Positions 61,479 through 64,000 of a DNA stretch of 64,000 bases are shown here, piece by piece (position 1 is the stretch's first letter; each line of letters opens with the position of its first letter). The DNA is taken from the NCBI GenBank assembly GCA_003240755.1, contig QFNF01000004.1, forward strand, positions 1-64,000. Reading direction: 5' to 3'. The stretch comes from Sphingomonas hengshuiensis (lineage in GTDB: Bacteria; Pseudomonadota; Alphaproteobacteria; Sphingomonadales; Sphingomonadaceae). The translations under genes were made by a program, and so were the position numbers. Under the pieces are notes generated by a model, which saw only the letters and a program-made list of their open reading frames with translations, was not told the DNA's origin and did no database searches.

Positions 61479-61925
61479 ATGATGATCGGGTTGGCCGGGA
61501 TGATGTTGGCAGCGGCGATGGCCGCCCCCCCGACCGGTATGGCGCACAGCGTGCGGATCGATCACGCGACGGGCGCGGTGCATTCCGACTATAGCGCCGA
61601 CGTGCAGGTAAGCCACCGCCAGGTCGGTACGGTCGGCGCGGGCGGTCGCCCCTCGACGCTGCGTTGCATGTGGAGCGCCGGATTGACGGTCGACCGGCAG
61701 GCGCGCCATGCGTCGGGATCGATGCTGACGCGGTCGTTCGCATCCGACACGGTGGTGGAGGGCAGCCGCCCGGGCTGGTGCAGCGCACAAAAGGCCTCGA
61801 TCGCCCGCGAAGTCGCCACGCGGACGCCCGAATTGCGGGCGCGGCTGATCGAACTGGCACGGGAAGACCACCCGGTGCTGCATGCGGAGATCGACCGGAT
61901 GCAGGGAAATAGACGCGAAGGATGA
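61479..61925 (+). CDS. Secreted hypothetical protein
   Basis: The 148-residue product has a short signal peptide (MMIGLAGMMLAAAMAAPPTGMA) and a domain with AHSVRIDHATGAVHSDYSADVQVSHRQVGTVGAGGRPSTLRCMWSAGLTVDRQARH and SRPGWCSAQKASIAREV; two cysteines could pair. I recognise no named family. Start 61479 is used because AGGAG at 61468-61472 is 6 bases away; the ATG at 61473 abuts that site. Its end overlaps the TorF-type porin gene by ATGA, so the two are co-translated. Confidence 0.7.
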   Translation: MMIGLAGMMLAAAMAAPPTGMAHSVRIDHATGAVHSDYSADVQVSHRQVGTVGAGGRPSTLRCMWSAGLTVDRQARHASGSMLTRSFASDTVVEGSRPGWCSAQKASIAREVATRTPELRARLIELAREDHPVLHAEIDRMQGNRREG

Positions 61926-62653
61926 TCGAACGGATATTTCTGGGCGCGGTGTCGCTGCTGGTAACGGCGGCGGCACAGGCGCAGTCGCTGCCGTCCGTCG
62001 GGATCGAGGCGACGACCGACGAACGGCGACGCGGGTTGAGCTGGACCGGGGGGCGGGCATCGATTTCGGGCGATGCCGCATTGACGCTGGGCGCGGTCGA
62101 ATTCGATGCGCGCGTCGCGGCCCTGCGCGATTCGCCGCGGCATGATGGTGCGGACGCGGTGGCCGACCTCGGCGCGGCGATCGTCGCCGATGCCGGGCCG
62201 GTGCAGTTGCGCGGGCGTGCGATCGGACATGTCTTTGCCGGCGCGACGCGCGGCATGGACTATGCCGAGTTCGGCGGCGATGCGCGCTATGCGCTGGGAC
62301 CGGTCGAATTGACCGCGGCCGCGCTCTATGCGCCGCCGCAGCGGGCGATCGGCGGCAGCAACCTGTATCTGTCGGCGCAGGCGGTGGCGGGCATTCCCGC
62401 GACGCCGTTCACGCTGGTCGGCGGGCTCGGGCGCTCGTCGGGGGCGGTCGACGATGCGGCGCGGGCCGACCGGCTGCGACCAGGCGGAACGTACACCGAC
62501 TGGCGCCTGGGTGTCGAGCATACCACCGGGCCGCTGATGCTGGCGCTCGATTATGTCGGGACCGACCTGAACGATGACCGGGTGGTGCGCCCGATCGGGG
62601 ATCGGCAGCATGGCGGGGACCGGATATTGGGGCGGGTACGCTTCGCGTTCTGA
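61922..62653 (+). CDS. TorF-family putative porin
   Basis: The 243-residue product has a signal peptide (MIERIFLGAVSLLVTAAAQAQ) and a short beta-barrel with repeated transmembrane-strand patterns (ISGDAALTLGAVEFDARVAAL, YAEFGGDARYALGPVELTAAALY, TDWRLGVEHTTGPLMLALDYVG). It ends in F (GRVRFAF), as outer-membrane barrels do. TERRRGLSW-like start of the mature part (TTDERRRGLSWTGG) is a TorF family mark. The substrate is unknown. Confidence 0.78.
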   Translation: MIERIFLGAVSLLVTAAAQAQSLPSVGIEATTDERRRGLSWTGGRASISGDAALTLGAVEFDARVAALRDSPRHDGADAVADLGAAIVADAGPVQLRGRAIGHVFAGATRGMDYAEFGGDARYALGPVELTAAALYAPPQRAIGGSNLYLSAQAVAGIPATPFTLVGGLGRSSGAVDDAARADRLRPGGTYTDWRLGVEHTTGPLMLALDYVGTDLNDDRVVRPIGDRQHGGDRILGRVRFAF

Positions 62654-62662
62654 TCGAATGGC

Positions 62663-62712
62663 CCCGCGCCGCGAACGTCCCCCCGCCGTCGGGGCGATGT
62701 TCGCGGCGCGGG
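62663..62712. terminator. Long perfect hairpin between the TorF porin and leuA
   Basis: CCCGCGCCGCGAAC (62663-62676) and GTTCGCGGCGCGGG (62699-62712) form a perfect 14-base stem. The 22-base loop holds a second CCCC/GGGG stem. It sits between convergent genes and has no T run on either side. A bidirectional transcription barrier is the simplest reading. Confidence 0.6.
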
Positions 62713-62722
62713 CGCCTGCGGC

Positions 62723-64000
<1,278 letters not shown>

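Overview
The window is high-GC DNA from an alphaproteobacterium, most likely a Sphingomonas or close relative. The evidence is the run trpG-trpD-trpC-moaC-moeA-lexA on one strand, a LexA box of the alphaproteobacterial direct-repeat type (GAAC-N7-GAAC) in front of lexA, several TonB-dependent receptors, a TorF-type porin, TamA/TamB and Flp pilins. Genes are tightly packed, with many 4-base ATGA or GTGA overlaps. No rRNA, CRISPR array, intact insertion sequence or prophage was seen. The only foreign-looking patch is a short lower-GC islet at about 40270-41215.

Layout. 104-700: tRNA-Ser(CGA) and hspQ. 711-5445: a PepSY/flavodoxin reductase divergent from a TonB receptor, sharing a Fur-like site (iron uptake). 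5487-6101: two small proteins. 6299-14154: a C4-dicarboxylate locus with malic enzyme, an outer-membrane porin, DctA and the divergent DctB-DctD pair; two matching palindromes lie between dctA and dctB, and DctD lacks the GAFTGA motif. 14159-24534 (minus): an eight-gene chemosensory operon in the order cheW-cheR/TPR-cheW-mcp-cheA/REC-cheB-hybrid kinase-hybrid kinase. It resembles the Wsp and Che3 families, but hybrid kinases take the place of a diguanylate cyclase. 24569-28157: mobA-fdhD-FdhF/YdeP-type molybdoenzyme. 28224-30240: thiolase and prepilin peptidase. 30237-32072: a DUF1989 protein and a YqcI/YcgG haem-type N-hydroxylase, divergent from a MarR regulator. 32066-39642: YihY/BrkB membrane protein, TamA and TamB.

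39643-40336 is non-coding as far as can be seen. 40337-41192 holds a 5'-truncated toxin-like C-terminal module with an HEIQH motif, followed one base later by a small lipoprotein that could be its immunity partner. 41234-46059 is the trp/molybdopterin/lexA cluster. 46170-48377 carries a small secreted protein, a DUF2256 protein, aroB and aroK. 48471-52269 carries a 45-residue membrane protein, a 600-residue exported protein, xerD and accA, ending in a strong terminator. 52340-52831: two Flp-type pilins. 52891-56438: mutT, a methyltransferase, comF, grxC, a nitrilase-family amidase and a DUF1178 protein. 56627-56703: tRNA-Arg(CCT). 56750-57963: a lipoprotein and folE. 58166-62653: a second large TonB receptor, a SWIB-domain protein, a small secreted protein and a TorF porin. 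62723-64000: the 3' part of leuA.

The genes most likely to work together are the dct/malic enzyme locus (uptake of C4-dicarboxylates and conversion of malate to pyruvate), the chemosensory operon, the molybdoenzyme with its FdhD and MobA maturation factors, the TamA-TamB pair, and the MarR-controlled YcgG/DUF1989 pair.
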